Below the pieces are notes generated by a model. The model was not told the origin of the DNA. It saw only the letters and a list, made by a program, of their open reading frames with translations, and ran no database searches. From positions 558,001 to 622,000 of the forward strand of contig NZ_CP117025.1 in assembly GCF_028551275.1 (NCBI RefSeq): DNA of 64,000 bases, given 5' to 3'. Source of the stretch: Sphingomonas hankookensis. Lineage in GTDB: Bacteria > Pseudomonadota > Alphaproteobacteria > Sphingomonadales > Sphingomonadaceae. Position 1 is the stretch's first letter, and every line of letters starts with the position of its first letter. Both the position numbers and the translations under genes were made by a program. Below, piece after piece: positions 24,191 to 34,229 of this stretch.

Positions 24191-25282
24191 ATGAGCGACA
24201 AGGGCCCATGGGGCGGCGGAGGCGATTCCGGTAATGGATCGGGCGGCGGTGGCGGCGATGACGGCCCGCGCAATCCCTGGTCGATGCCGCCGGCGGGCAA
24301 GCGCGGCAAGATCGGCGGATCGACCTCGCTCGACGATTTCCTGAAGCGCGCGCGCAGCGGCGGTCCGGGCGGCGGCCCGTCCTTTCCGGCGAATGCCGGC
24401 CGGCTGTGGCTGGCGGCGGTTGCCGCGCTGATCCTGGTATGGATCGCCTTCACCAGCTTCCATTCGATCGGCCCGCAGGAACGCGGCGTCGTGACGATGT
24501 TCGGCAAATATACCGGCACGCTCAATCCCGGCATCCAGTTCACGCTGCCAGCACCGATCATGCGGGTGCAGGTGGAGGACGTGCAGAACACCCGCACCGA
24601 AAGTTTCCCGGCGGGCGGTAATCAGGCGAATCTGATGCTGACCGGCGACCAGAATATCGTCGACCTCGCCTATTCGGTGCGCTGGAACATCAAGAGCCCC
24701 GAGGACTATGTCTTCGAGATCAAGAACCCGCAGGAAACCGTTCGCGCGGTGGCCGAAAGCGCGATGCGCGCGGCGGTCGCGAGCAAGAACCTGACGCAGG
24801 CGATCGGTTCGGGCCGTGGCGAGATCGAGGCGGACGTCCAGACCCGGATGCAGACGCTGCTCGACGAATATCAGTCGGGCGTGCGCGTGCTGGGCGTCAG
24901 CATCCAGAAGGCGCAGGCCCCGGCCGAGGTCGACGACGCGTTCAAGGCGGTGACGGCGGCGCAGCAGGAGGCGCAGTCGAACCTCAACCGCTCGCGCGCC
25001 TATGCGCAGCAGGTGATCGCGCGGGCGCAAGGTGATGCGACCGAATTCGACAAGATCTACGAACAATATCGCATGGCCCCCGACGTGACGCGCCGGCGGC
25101 TCTATTACGAGACCATGGAGCAGGTGTTGAACCGCGCCGACAAGACGATCGTCCAGCCCGGCGTTCAGGCTTATCTGCCGCTGCCCGAGGTCCGTCGCCA
25201 GCAACAGGCGACCCCCGAGCCGGAGGCGCCGGCCCCGGCGCCGCAGGCCCAGTCCACGCAAGCGACGGGAGCGGCACGATGA
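24191..25282 (+). CDS. hflK: FtsH protease modulator HflK
   Basis: SPFH/prohibitin-type inner-membrane protein that with HflC surrounds and restrains the FtsH protease. The 363-residue protein begins with a Gly-rich cytosolic tail, has one membrane span (~74-92, LWLAAVAALILVWIAF) and then the periplasmic band-7 domain (SIGPQERGVVTMFGKY onward). It ends in a Pro/Gln-rich tail. ATG at 24191 (SDKGPWGGG) is typical; ATGs further upstream add only basic residues. It overlaps hflC by four bases (ATGA). Confidence 0.93.
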   Translation: MSDKGPWGGGGDSGNGSGGGGGDDGPRNPWSMPPAGKRGKIGGSTSLDDFLKRARSGGPGGGPSFPANAGRLWLAAVAALILVWIAFTSFHSIGPQERGVVTMFGKYTGTLNPGIQFTLPAPIMRVQVEDVQNTRTESFPAGGNQANLMLTGDQNIVDLAYSVRWNIKSPEDYVFEIKNPQETVRAVAESAMRAAVASKNLTQAIGSGRGEIEADVQTRMQTLLDEYQSGVRVLGVSIQKAQAPAEVDDAFKAVTAAQQEAQSNLNRSRAYAQQVIARAQGDATEFDKIYEQYRMAPDVTRRRLYYETMEQVLNRADKTIVQPGVQAYLPLPEVRRQQQATPEPEAPAPAPQAQSTQATGAAR

Positions 25283-26148
25283 ACCGCGCGCTCCGCAATC
25301 CGATGACGGCGGGCATCGCGCTGCTGGTGCTGGTCATCCTGCTGTTCAGCACGATCGTGATCGTGCCGGAAACGCGCCAGGCGGTGATCCTGCGCTTCCA
25401 GCAGCCGGTCGGCATCCTCAATCCCTATCGCGCCGAACAGCCGTTCGGCCGCACCGGGGCCGGGCTGGTCGCCAAGATTCCGTTCTTCGACCGCGTGGTG
25501 TGGATCGACAAGCGGGTGCTGGACATCGAGCTGAACAACCAGCCGGTGCTGTCGACCGACCAGCTGCGGCTCGAGGTCGACGCCTTTGCCCGGTTCCGCA
25601 TCGTCGATCCGTTGCAGGCGGTGATCTCGACCGGTTCGACCGCCAATACCGAGGAACGCGTCGCCAACCAGCTCGAACCGCTGCTGTCGTCGGCGCTGCG
25701 CGCCGAACTGGGCCGTCGTCCGTTCGCGGCGCTGCTCAGCCCGGAACGCGGCGCGGTGATGGACAATATCCAGAACGCGCTGCAGCGGACCGCTCGGCAA
25801 TATGGTGCCGAAATCGTCGACGTGCGGATCAAGCATGCCGACCTGCCCGATGGCAGCCCGCTGCAATCGGCGCTGGCGCGGATGCGGTCGGCCCGCGAAC
25901 AGGAAGCGGCGACGATCCAGGCACAGGGGCAGCGCGACGCGCAGGTCGTGCGCGCCAATGCCGAGGCGGAAGCGGCACGCATCTATGCCGCCAGCTTCGG
26001 CAAGGACGCCGATTTCTACGCCTTCTGGCGGGCGATGCAGTCCTATCGCGCGACCTTTGCCGGCGCGCCGGGGCAGAGCGGAACGACGTCGATCATCCTG
26101 TCGCCGGAGAACGGCTATCTCCGCGAATTCGGTGGCCGGGAACGCTAG
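25279..26148 (+). CDS. hflC: FtsH protease modulator HflC
   Basis: Partner of HflK in the FtsH-modulating membrane complex. The 289-residue protein has a membrane anchor at ~10-29 (GIALLVLVILLFSTIVIV) and a band-7 domain starting VPETRQAVILRFQQP. The coiled-coil part (MRSAREQEAATIQAQGQRDA) follows near residue 205. The hflK overlap supports co-translation at about equal amounts. degP follows after 93 bases, an order common in alphaproteobacteria that groups membrane and periplasmic protein quality control. Confidence 0.93.
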   Translation: MNRALRNPMTAGIALLVLVILLFSTIVIVPETRQAVILRFQQPVGILNPYRAEQPFGRTGAGLVAKIPFFDRVVWIDKRVLDIELNNQPVLSTDQLRLEVDAFARFRIVDPLQAVISTGSTANTEERVANQLEPLLSSALRAELGRRPFAALLSPERGAVMDNIQNALQRTARQYGAEIVDVRIKHADLPDGSPLQSALARMRSAREQEAATIQAQGQRDAQVVRANAEAEAARIYAASFGKDADFYAFWRAMQSYRATFAGAPGQSGTTSIILSPENGYLREFGGRER

Positions 26149-26241
26149 GGCGCTCCCGGACATTCAAACCGCGTTCAGCAACGTAGTGGCAGGTTCGTTC
26201 CCGAAGGGGTTGCGAGCCATATTCGAGAGGACCATCCAACC

Positions 26242-27768
26242 GTGCGTTACGCCTACGCCATTACTTCCGCACTCTTGCTGGGCGGCGCTGCCGCCACCTT
26301 GACCCTCAACCCGTCGGACGCCCAGACCGCGCAGAACGAGCCGGGGGCGATCAACGCAGTCTCCGCCCCGCGCGCCGGCGCGCCGATGAGCTTTGCCGAC
26401 ATGGTGACGCGCCTGTCGCCGGCGGTCGTCAATATCTCGACCACGCAGCGCATCACCGTGCCGCAGCAGGCGAACCCCTTCTCGGGCACGCCGTTCGAGC
26501 AGTTCTTCGGCGGACGTGGCGGGGGGGCGACGCCCCGGACGCAGGAGGCGCAGTCGCTCGGCTCGGGGTTCCTGATCTCCAGCGACGGCTATATCGTCAC
26601 CAACAACCATGTGGTGTCGGCGGGCGCACAGGGTGCCACGGTCGAATCGATCACCGTGACGCTGGCCGATCAGAAGGAATATAAGGCGCGACTGGTCGGC
26701 CGCGACGAGCTGTCGGACCTCGCGGTGCTGAAGATCGACGGCGCGACCTTCCCCTATGTGCGCTTCGGTGATTCGCGCCAGACGCGGGTCGGCGACTGGA
26801 TTTTGACCATCGGCAATCCGCTGGGCCAGTCGGGCACGGTCACCGCCGGCATCGTGTCGGCACTGAACCGCGTCGGACAGGGGCCGTATGATCGCTTCAT
26901 CCAGACCGACGCCGCGATCAACCGCGGCAATTCGGGCGGGCCGATGTTCGACATGCAGGGCAATGTCATCGGCATCAATTCGCAGATCCTGTCGCCGACC
27001 GGCGGCAATATCGGCATCGGCTTCGCGATCCCGGCCGAACAGGCCAAACCGATCGTCGACAAGCTGATGAAGGGACAGTCCGTTGCGCGCGGCTATCTGG
27101 GTCTGACGCAGCAGGAAATCAGCGCCGACATCGCCACCGCGCTGAACATCACCAAGGATCGCGGTGCGCTGGTGAACGGCGTCTCGCCGGGCGAACCGGC
27201 GGCGCGTGCCGGCATTCGTCCGGGCGACGTCATCCTCGCAGTCAACGGCAAGGAAATCACGCCGCAGCAGTCGCTGACCTATCTGGTCGGCAACGAGGCG
27301 CCGGGCAGCCGCGTCAACCTCGACGTGCTGCGGGACGGCCGTCGTCAGCAGATTGCGGTAACGCTCGGCACTCGCCCCTCGAACGATCAGCTGGCGGCGC
27401 AGACCGAACAGTTCGATCCCGACACCGCGCCGACGACGCCGCGCGCCAGCACCAATCTGGCGGCGACCGCCGGGCTGGTCGTACAGCCGCTGACCCCGGC
27501 GATCGCCCGGCAGTTGCGGCTCGATTCGACCATCCGCGGTGTCGTCGTCGCGGATGTCGATCCGAACAGCGATGCCGCGACCAAGGGTCTGCGCCGTGGC
27601 GTGGTGATCCAGAGCGTCAATCGTCAGCCGGTGACGTCCGAAGCTGAACTGGCCCGTGCGATTCAGCAGGCGCGCGCATCCGGTGCCAAGCAGGTGCTGA
27701 TCTATGCCCAGCTGCCCGGATCGCTCTTCGCGCAGTTCGTGCCGGTCGGCATCGACGCCGCCAAGTAA
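26242..27768 (+). CDS. degP: Do-family periplasmic serine protease/chaperone (DegP/DegQ)
   Basis: Degrades or refolds misfolded envelope proteins. The 508-residue precursor has a signal peptide (to ~28), a trypsin-like domain with the triad His123 (TNNHVV), Asp159 (LSDLAVLK) and Ser231 (GNSGGP), and two PDZ domains (~280-370 and ~410-500). Start is GTG at 26242 with GAGAGGA ~11 bases upstream; the N-terminal signal supports it. A strong terminator follows, closing the hflK-hflC-degP group. Confidence 0.95.
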   Translation: MRYAYAITSALLLGGAAATLTLNPSDAQTAQNEPGAINAVSAPRAGAPMSFADMVTRLSPAVVNISTTQRITVPQQANPFSGTPFEQFFGGRGGGATPRTQEAQSLGSGFLISSDGYIVTNNHVVSAGAQGATVESITVTLADQKEYKARLVGRDELSDLAVLKIDGATFPYVRFGDSRQTRVGDWILTIGNPLGQSGTVTAGIVSALNRVGQGPYDRFIQTDAAINRGNSGGPMFDMQGNVIGINSQILSPTGGNIGIGFAIPAEQAKPIVDKLMKGQSVARGYLGLTQQEISADIATALNITKDRGALVNGVSPGEPAARAGIRPGDVILAVNGKEITPQQSLTYLVGNEAPGSRVNLDVLRDGRRQQIAVTLGTRPSNDQLAAQTEQFDPDTAPTTPRASTNLAATAGLVVQPLTPAIARQLRLDSTIRGVVVADVDPNSDAATKGLRRGVVIQSVNRQPVTSEAELARAIQQARASGAKQVLIYAQLPGSLFAQFVPVGIDAAK

Positions 27769-27779
27769 CGGTGGCGATG

Positions 27780-27813
27780 GGGGCGGTGGAGCGATCCACC
27801 GCCCCTTTTCTTT
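27780..27813 (+). terminator. Intrinsic terminator after degP
   Basis: A perfect 10-pair stem GGGGCGGTGG (27780-27789) / CCACCGCCCC (27796-27805) with loop AGCGAT is followed by TTTTCTTT. It lies 12 bases after the degP stop and separates it from the HerA-like gene. Confidence 0.9.
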
Positions 27814-27880
27814 GTCCGCCAGCCATGATGGACCCTTGCCCGAAACGCGGTACATATCGGCGCAGTATGAAGGGCAGGCC

Positions 27881-29548
27881 ATGACCGACACCGAACTCTT
27901 TATCGGCGCTACCGCCGACGGCATCCGCCAGTCGCTGGTCCTGAAACGCGCCAATCGCCACGGCCTGATCGCCGGCGCGACCGGTACCGGCAAGACGGTG
28001 ACGTTGCAGGGGCTGGCCGAGAATTTCTCCGCCGCCGGGGTGCCGGTGTTCGTGGCGGACGTGAAGGGCGACCTGTCGGGCATCGCCATGGCGGGCAGCG
28101 CCACCGCCAAGCCCCACGCCGCCTTTGCCGAACGCGCCGCCGCGATCGGTGACAGCGACTGGCAGTATCGCGACACCCCGGTCGTGTTCTGGGACCTGTT
28201 CGGCGAGGCGGGCCATCCGATCCGCGCCACCGTGTCGGAAATGGGGCCGGTGCTGCTTGGGCGCATGCTCAACCTGAACGACGTGCAGGACGGGGTGCTG
28301 ACCATCGCCTTCCATGTCGCCGACGCGGAAGGGCTGCTGCTGCTCGACCTCGACGATTTGCAAGCGATGCTGGCGCATGTCGCCGAACGGGCGGACGAAC
28401 TGACCACCCGCTACGGCAATGTCAGCAAGCAATCGGTCGGTGCGATCCAGCGCGCGCTGCTGCAGCTGCGGGGGCAGGGCGGCGACCGCTTCTTCGGCGA
28501 ACCGGCGCTCGACCTGGCGGACTTCATGCGCGTCGCCGACGATGGGCGCGGCATCGTATCGGTGCTCGCCGCCGACAAGCTGATGGCGTCGCCCCGGCTC
28601 TACGCCACCTTCCTGTTGTGGCTGTTGTCCGAATTGTTCGAAACGCTGCCCGAGGTGGGCGACCCCGACAAGCCGAAGCTGGTGTTCTTCTTCGACGAGG
28701 CACATCTGCTGTTCGACGATGCGCCCGACGCGCTGGTCGACAAGGTGGAACAGGTCGTCCGCCTGATCCGGTCGAAGGGCGTCGGCATCTATTTCGTGAC
28801 GCAGAACCCGATCGACATTCCCGACGCGATCGCCGGACAGTTGGGCAACCGCGTGCAGCATGCGCTGCGCGCCTTCACGCCCAAGGAACAGCGCGCGATC
28901 CGCGCCGCCGCCGAAACCTTCCGCCCCAATCCCAGGCTGGACGTGGCACAGGCCATCACCGAACTGAAGACCGGCGAGGCGCTGGTGTCGGTATTGCAGG
29001 CCGATGGTTCGCCCAGCCCGGTCGAACGCACGTTGATCCGGCCGCCCCGCTCGCGCGTCGGGCCGGTCACGGCGGTCGAACGCGGCATCCTGATGCAGAC
29101 CGACGCGGTCGGCGACCGCTACGACACCGCGATCGATCGTGAATCCGCCGCCGAGCTGCTGGGCGCCAAGGCCGACGAGGCTGCCGCCGCCGCCGCCGCG
29201 ACCAAGGCGCAGGCCGCCGCCGACAAGGAAGCCGCGCTCAAGGCGAAGGAGGACGCCCGCCTCGCCAAGGAAGCAGAGCGCCAGCGCATCGCAGACCAAC
29301 GCGCTACCGACCGTGCCGCGCGCGAGGACGAACGCGCCGCGCGTGCTGCCGAGCGCGAGGCGGCGAACAACCCATGGACCCGCGCCACGCAATCGGCGAC
29401 CCGGTCGGCCGGGTCGGCGGTCGGGCGCATCGTCGTCAACGAGATCGGCAAGCAGGTGTTCGGTACGACGCGCGGCGGTCGCGCCAAGAGCGGCGGACTG
29501 GTCGGCGGGCTGCTGCGCGGCGTTCTGGGCGGGTTGTTCCGCGGGTAA
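27881..29548 (+). CDS. HerA-like ATPase (DUF853, YjgR-type)
   Basis: A 555-residue cytosolic P-loop ATPase of the HerA/FtsK-like group. Walker A is AGATGTGKT at 31-39 and Walker B is LVFFFDEAH with Asp272-Glu273. The segment [13 protein letters not shown] and the arginine-containing [11 protein letters not shown] block match the DUF853 family. After ~430 it carries an Ala/Glu/Lys/Arg-rich helical stretch of ~90 residues, then a Gly-rich tail ([20 protein letters not shown]). The DNA or protein substrate is unknown. ATG at 27881 has GAAGGGC upstream. The AraC-type gene begins four bases after its stop. Confidence 0.9.
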   Translation: MTDTELFIGATADGIRQSLVLKRANRHGLIAGATGTGKTVTLQGLAENFSAAGVPVFVADVKGDLSGIAMAGSATAKPHAAFAERAAAIGDSDWQYRDTPVVFWDLFGEAGHPIRATVSEMGPVLLGRMLNLNDVQDGVLTIAFHVADAEGLLLLDLDDLQAMLAHVAERADELTTRYGNVSKQSVGAIQRALLQLRGQGGDRFFGEPALDLADFMRVADDGRGIVSVLAADKLMASPRLYATFLLWLLSELFETLPEVGDPDKPKLVFFFDEAHLLFDDAPDALVDKVEQVVRLIRSKGVGIYFVTQNPIDIPDAIAGQLGNRVQHALRAFTPKEQRAIRAAAETFRPNPRLDVAQAITELKTGEALVSVLQADGSPSPVERTLIRPPRSRVGPVTAVERGILMQTDAVGDRYDTAIDRESAAELLGAKADEAAAAAAATKAQAAADKEAALKAKEDARLAKEAERQRIADQRATDRAAREDERAARAAEREAANNPWTRATQSATRSAGSAVGRIVVNEIGKQVFGTTRGGRAKSGGLVGGLLRGVLGGLFRG

Positions 29549-29552
29549 CGTC

Positions 29553-30482
29553 ATGGATGTACAGGATATCACTGGCGGGACGGAGACGCCCGGCATCCCC
29601 CCATCGCTGTTCGACATGCGACCCGGCATGGCGATCCGCTATGACGCGCCCGATCCCCGGCTGGCGGATTATGTTACCGGCTATCACCTGTACGCCGCTA
29701 GCGGGCCGGGTGCGATGGGCCTCGAAAACTGGTTCCTGCCCGGTACGGCGAATGTCCGCGTCACGCTGAACGCCGGTCCGATCGCGGTATCGATCGGCCG
29801 GTTCCGCAGCGACCCGTTGCCGCAGGCCAGCCTGTTCGGGCCGACCAGCCATGCGATCCACACCGTCACGAATGGCGGGGCGATGATCGGTTTCGGCATC
29901 AGTGCGCTCGGCTGGTCGCGTTTCTTCGACGGGCCGGCGGATCGTTATGCCGACCGGATCGAGCCGCTATCGGCCGCCGCGCGACCGGGCTTTGCCGACC
30001 GGCTGGTGACGTTGCTGTCGGCGGTGCGCGACGAACATGGCGTGAAGCCGGCGCTCGACCGCTTCCTGCTCGCCGAACTCGGGCCACGGGTCGCCGACGA
30101 AGACCAGATTCGCAGCATCGCCCGCATGGTGACCGATGATCGTCCCAATGCGGTGGCGGACACGGCGGCGGAATGGGGCCTGTCGCCCGAACGGCTGCGG
30201 CGGTTGTGCAAGCGGCATTTCGGCTTCGTGCCGAAGACGCTGCTGATCCGCGCGCGCTTCCTCCGGTCGCTGGTGCCGCTGATCGAGGCGAAAGGCGACC
30301 TCGACTATTCGCGGATCGATCCGGGCTATGTCAGCGCGTCGCATTTCCTGCGCGATGCCCATGCGGTGCTCGGCACCACGCCGCGCCGTTTCCTGCACGC
30401 GCAGACCGAGTTTCTGGTCGCCAGCCTGCGCGCACGGGCGGCGGTGCTGGGCAGCGCGACGCAGGCGCTGCACCGGTTGTAG
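29553..30482 (+). CDS. AraC-type helix-turn-helix regulator
   Basis: A 309-residue transcription factor. The N-terminal ~180 residues resemble the DUF6597/AraC-binding type seen in YesN-like regulators (ADYVTGYHLYAASGP, GPTSHAIHTV). The C-terminal DNA-binding region has ADTAAEWGLSPERLRRLCKRHFG and SRIDPGYVSASHFLRDAHAVLGTTPRRF, the second helix-turn-helix of AraC proteins. ATG at 29553 starts four bases after the HerA-like stop, suggesting one transcript. Its target and effector are unknown. It is convergent with the GH130 gene. Confidence 0.82.
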   Translation: MDVQDITGGTETPGIPPSLFDMRPGMAIRYDAPDPRLADYVTGYHLYAASGPGAMGLENWFLPGTANVRVTLNAGPIAVSIGRFRSDPLPQASLFGPTSHAIHTVTNGGAMIGFGISALGWSRFFDGPADRYADRIEPLSAAARPGFADRLVTLLSAVRDEHGVKPALDRFLLAELGPRVADEDQIRSIARMVTDDRPNAVADTAAEWGLSPERLRRLCKRHFGFVPKTLLIRARFLRSLVPLIEAKGDLDYSRIDPGYVSASHFLRDAHAVLGTTPRRFLHAQTEFLVASLRARAAVLGSATQALHRL

Positions 30483-30500
30483 CCACCGCCCGATGGCGCC

Positions 30501-31781
30501 TCACATCGCGGCGAGCAGCGCCTCGATCGTCACGAATGCGAACGCCACCGAGCTATCGGCCACGCCATAGGGAATGAATATCCGGTCGCCATGGCGCAGT
30601 GCGCCGCACGAATAGACGACGTTGGGCACATAGCCCTCGCGGTCCTCGTTCGCCGCCGCGAGGATCGGTTCGCGGGTGCGACCGATGACCTTGGACGGAT
30701 CGTCCTTGTCGAGCAGCACCGCGCCGATCGCATATTTGCGCATCGCGCCGACGCCGTGGGTCAGCAGCAGCCAGCCCTGATCGATCTCGATCGGCGGGCC
30801 GCAATTGCCGATCTGCACCAGCTCCCACGGGTAGACGGGCTTCAACAGCAGCTCCCCCTCGTCCCAATGGGTCAGCGTGTCGGACTTGATCAGGAACAGG
30901 TTTTCCCCGTCCTGCCGCCCGATCATCATATATTGGCCGTTCACCTTGCGCGGGAACAGGCCCATGCCCTTGTTGCGCGCCGCGCTGCCGGTCATCGGCA
31001 CCAGGTCGAACGCGCGGAAGTCGCGGGTGCGCAGCAGCTCCGACTGGATCATCGACCCGTTATAAGCGGTATAGGTGCCGAGCCACTCGGCGGTGCCGTC
31101 GTCATGGGTGAAGTGGACGAGGCGCATGTCCTCCAGCCCCTTCGACTGCGCCTGGGTGATCGGGAAGATCACCGTGCCGGACAGCGTCGAGTCGCGGTGG
31201 CGATAGACGGTCACTTCGCCCTCGGGTGCTTCGTCCTCGTCGCCGACCGCATCGGCGGCGGTGGCGAAGGGCGGCTCGGGCGCCAGCACCAGTTCGTTCT
31301 CGTCGGTGATGATGCCTTCGCGGAACGCCACTGACGAGATATGGCCTTCGCCAACCGCGCGCAGCGACATCAGTATGCGGAGCGACCCTTCCGGCATGCC
31401 CGACTGGTCGAAATGCGGCACCGCGCTAGGATTCATCAGCGCGGCGGCGGCATAGCTATATTCATGGCAGAAATAGGCACCGATCAGCTGGCGCTTCTCA
31501 TCGCTGATCGTGCTGCCGTCGAGGCCGAGCACCGCTTCGATCTCGTCATAGCGAGTCATGAACACCCGGCGCGTCTGCCAGTGACGTGCCTCGAAATCCT
31601 TGAGCACGGTTTCGAGTTGCGCGCGCGTTTCGGCAGGCGTCATCGCCAGCACTTCGCCGACCAGCCGCTCGGTCCGGCTGGGGGCCGAACCATTGCGCTG
31701 CCAAGCGATGTGAAACGGGCGCACCACCACGCGCGAGGGATCGGCGTACAGCCGGAGGGGGTGGTTGTAGAGTTCCAGCAT
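30501..31781 (-). CDS. Glycoside hydrolase family 130 protein (mannoside phosphorylase-like)
   Basis: A 426-residue cytosolic five-bladed-propeller protein of the GH130 type; known members phosphorolyse or hydrolyse beta-mannosides. Propeller blocks appear as TYTAYNGSMIQSELLRTRDF, NKGMGLFPRKVNGQYMMIGRQDGEN and TREPILAAANEDREGYVPNVVYSCG. The first ~100 residues are an extra N-terminal helical part. ATG at 31781 is preferred over the TTG at 31793. It lies 40 bases downstream of a large GT4 glycosyltransferase on the same strand, so the two likely act on one glycan. Substrate not readable. Confidence 0.85.
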   Translation of the reverse strand: MLELYNHPLRLYADPSRVVVRPFHIAWQRNGSAPSRTERLVGEVLAMTPAETRAQLETVLKDFEARHWQTRRVFMTRYDEIEAVLGLDGSTISDEKRQLIGAYFCHEYSYAAAALMNPSAVPHFDQSGMPEGSLRILMSLRAVGEGHISSVAFREGIITDENELVLAPEPPFATAADAVGDEDEAPEGEVTVYRHRDSTLSGTVIFPITQAQSKGLEDMRLVHFTHDDGTAEWLGTYTAYNGSMIQSELLRTRDFRAFDLVPMTGSAARNKGMGLFPRKVNGQYMMIGRQDGENLFLIKSDTLTHWDEGELLLKPVYPWELVQIGNCGPPIEIDQGWLLLTHGVGAMRKYAIGAVLLDKDDPSKVIGRTREPILAAANEDREGYVPNVVYSCGALRHGDRIFIPYGVADSSVAFAFVTIEALLAAM

Positions 31782-31821
31782 TCGCGCGTCCAACTATTCC
31801 CGGCCGAAGCCGCGGCCGGAT

Positions 31822-34089
31822 TCAGGCCACGGCGCGGCGCGGGTCTGCCACGGAAGCGCGGCCCTTTGAAAGGGCGGAAATCGCACAGGATGCCAATTGC
31901 AGCGCGAGAATCGACTCCGCCCCCTGATTGCGGTTCAATCCGGTGGGCATCAGCCCGTCGAAACAGCCGCCATCATGGGCGGTCGCCAGCGGCAGGTCGA
32001 GGTCGTTGGCGCCGAGATACCAGTTATAGGCCTTCACCGCCTCGTCACGCCACTTGGCATCGCCGGTCGCGTCCCATGCGGCGACGCAGGCTTCGACCGT
32101 CGCCTGCGCCTCCAGCGGCTGCTGGTCGAAGGGCAGCGGTTCGGCGAAGGGCCGGCCGAAGCTCTCGGTGCCGACCGCGCGGAAGCGGCCTTCGGGCGAG
32201 GTCTGGCGGGCGACGATCCAGTCGAGCGTGTCGATCCCGACCTTGACGAAATCTTCGCGCCCCAGCGCCTTGCCGGCGCGGATCATCGCTTCGGGCAGGC
32301 GGGCATTGTCATAGGCCAGCACGATTTCGAACCAGCCCCATTCGGGACGACGGCTCGCGTCGAGCAGGGTGACCAGTTCCTCGCCGAAGCGGGTCGCGAT
32401 CTCCGTGGAGAGCGCATGGCCCGGATTGACCTCCAGCATCGCTACCGCGCCGAGCATGGCAAAGGCACGCGCGCGCGGGCTGTCGAGGTCGAGCGCGATC
32501 GAGGCGGTCTGTTCGTAAAGCGACATCGCCCAGTCGCGATGCTTGCGTGCCTGCGCATCGCGCGCGGTGATCGCCAGCGCCCACAAGGTGCGGCCGTTGG
32601 AGTCCTCCGACCCTTCATCCTCGCACCAGGTCCGGTCGAAATTCATGAAGTTGCGGAACCGGCGACGGTCCGGGTTCCACGCATATTGCAGGAACGACGC
32701 ATAGATGGTTGTCCATTTGTCGCGGACGACAGGGTCAAGGTCCTCGATCTGCGACATCAGGATCAGCGCGCGGGCGTTATCGTCAATGCAATAGCCGTGC
32801 CGGCGGTCGGGCACCGAATAGATCGAATGCTGCAACATGCCGGTCGCATCGCTCATCCGCTCGACCGCCGCGAAGTCGGGCTTCAGCGCGGTCAGGTCGG
32901 CGCTGGTGCGCACCCGCCGGGGACGCGCCGCGACGGCGCGTGCAACCTCCGTCATCGCGGCTTCCGCAAGGCAGGGGAACAGCATCGTCCGACCGCGGGC
33001 ATAGGCACGGGCAGCGAGGCCGTCGCGACGGGCGTCATTGCCCAGCAGGTCGACGATCTCACGCGCGAATGCCGCCGAGTCGCCGAAATCGACGAGGACG
33101 CCATGGTCGTCCGCCAGGATTTCGGTCGCGTGGACATAAGGGGTCGATACCACGACCTTGCCCACGCCGACGGCATAGGACAGCGTGCCCGAGGTGATCT
33201 GCGCCGGGTTGCTGTACGGAGTAACGTACAGGTCGGCGGCCTGAAGATAATCGAGCAGTTCGTCCTGTTCGACGAAGCCGTCGAGGAAGCAGACATTGTC
33301 GGCCACGCCCAGCGACGCCGCCTGCGCCTTCAGCCGGTCGCGATAGGCTTCGCCTTCATGGGCGACCAGATGGGGGTGGGTAGCGCCCAGCACGACATAG
33401 AGTGCATCGGGATGCGACGCAGCGACCGTCGGCATCGCCTCGATCATCGTCTCGATCCCCTTGTTCGGGGCGAGCAGGCCGAAGGTCAGGATGACCGGGC
33501 GACCGCTCCAGCCGAAGCGGGCCTTCATCGATTCGGGCTGGACGAACGGACGGTCGTGCACGCCGTGCGGGATCATCGCGATCTTGCGCGCGTCGGTGCC
33601 GTGCACCCGCATCAGGATGTCGCGACCCTTGTCGGCCATGACGATGATCTTGGACGCGCGGCGCAGCAGCGCTTCGAGCACGCGGCGTTCGTCGGCATTG
33701 GGATGTTCGAGGATGGTGTGCAGCGTGACGACGACGGGCACGTTCACCCGGTCGAGCAGCGCGACGATATGCTCGCCCGCCGGACCGCCATAAATGCCAT
33801 ATTCGTGCTGGACCCACACCGCCTGCGCGCCACTCGCCTCGATCCGGCGTGCCGCGTCGAGATACGCGATGCGGTCGTTCTGCGCGATCGCGTGGGTAAC
33901 TTCCGGCGGATAGGCATAGGCGCCGAGCCGGTCGTCCATCGCATAGACGTCGACCGCCAGCGCGGGATAGCGATCGCGCAACGCGTTGAACGTATCGGTG
34001 GTAAAGGTCGCGAGCCCGCATTTGCGCGGCAGGAAATTACCGATCAGCGCGATGCGATCAAGCGAATCCAGGGCGACCCCGTGGTCCAT
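31822..34089 (-). CDS. GT4 glycosyltransferase fused to an alpha-helical toroid-like domain
   Basis: A 755-residue protein in two parts. Residues ~10-390 are a GT-B fold: FLPRKCGLATFT start, ILTFGLLAPNKGIE before the nucleotide-sugar pocket, and SNPAQITSGTLSYAVGVGKVVV near 310. Residues ~400-740 are helical repeats with SVPDRRHGYCIDDNARAL and PEWGWFEIVLAYDNARLPEAMI, similar to alpha/alpha-barrel glycan-processing domains. No signal or membrane segment is seen. ATG at 34089 has GAGGAA seven bases upstream. It is paired with GH130, suggesting a cytosolic mannoside or storage-glycan system. Confidence 0.85.
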   Translation of the reverse strand: MDHGVALDSLDRIALIGNFLPRKCGLATFTTDTFNALRDRYPALAVDVYAMDDRLGAYAYPPEVTHAIAQNDRIAYLDAARRIEASGAQAVWVQHEYGIYGGPAGEHIVALLDRVNVPVVVTLHTILEHPNADERRVLEALLRRASKIIVMADKGRDILMRVHGTDARKIAMIPHGVHDRPFVQPESMKARFGWSGRPVILTFGLLAPNKGIETMIEAMPTVAASHPDALYVVLGATHPHLVAHEGEAYRDRLKAQAASLGVADNVCFLDGFVEQDELLDYLQAADLYVTPYSNPAQITSGTLSYAVGVGKVVVSTPYVHATEILADDHGVLVDFGDSAAFAREIVDLLGNDARRDGLAARAYARGRTMLFPCLAEAAMTEVARAVAARPRRVRTSADLTALKPDFAAVERMSDATGMLQHSIYSVPDRRHGYCIDDNARALILMSQIEDLDPVVRDKWTTIYASFLQYAWNPDRRRFRNFMNFDRTWCEDEGSEDSNGRTLWALAITARDAQARKHRDWAMSLYEQTASIALDLDSPRARAFAMLGAVAMLEVNPGHALSTEIATRFGEELVTLLDASRRPEWGWFEIVLAYDNARLPEAMIRAGKALGREDFVKVGIDTLDWIVARQTSPEGRFRAVGTESFGRPFAEPLPFDQQPLEAQATVEACVAAWDATGDAKWRDEAVKAYNWYLGANDLDLPLATAHDGGCFDGLMPTGLNRNQGAESILALQLASCAISALSKGRASVADPRRAVA

Positions 34090-34188
34090 CTGCGTTCCTC
34101 TGTGCGTTGCAATATCCGCGCGATAACCGGCGGTGTCCGCAAACAGAAACATTTCGACAGGATGAATGGTTGCATACCATTGTGCGCT

Positions 34189-34218
34189 GCGACACGATTC
34201 CGTGGCGAACCGTGTCGC
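34189..34218. terminator. GC-rich hairpin after queF
   Basis: Twelve-base arms GCGACACGATTC (34189-34200) and GAACCGTGTCGC (34207-34218) pair at 11 of 12 positions around CGTGGC. It begins 12 bases past the queF stop on the minus strand. No T-tract follows, so it may terminate weakly, protect the queF 3' end, or be an operator for the downstream GT4 gene. Confidence 0.4.
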
Positions 34219-34229
34219 GGCTGCGACGA

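Noticed and set aside
26164..29629. Long antisense frames over degP and the HerA-like gene
   Set aside because: Both sense genes have complete catalytic motifs and good starts; the antisense products have no domains and show mirrored codon bias.
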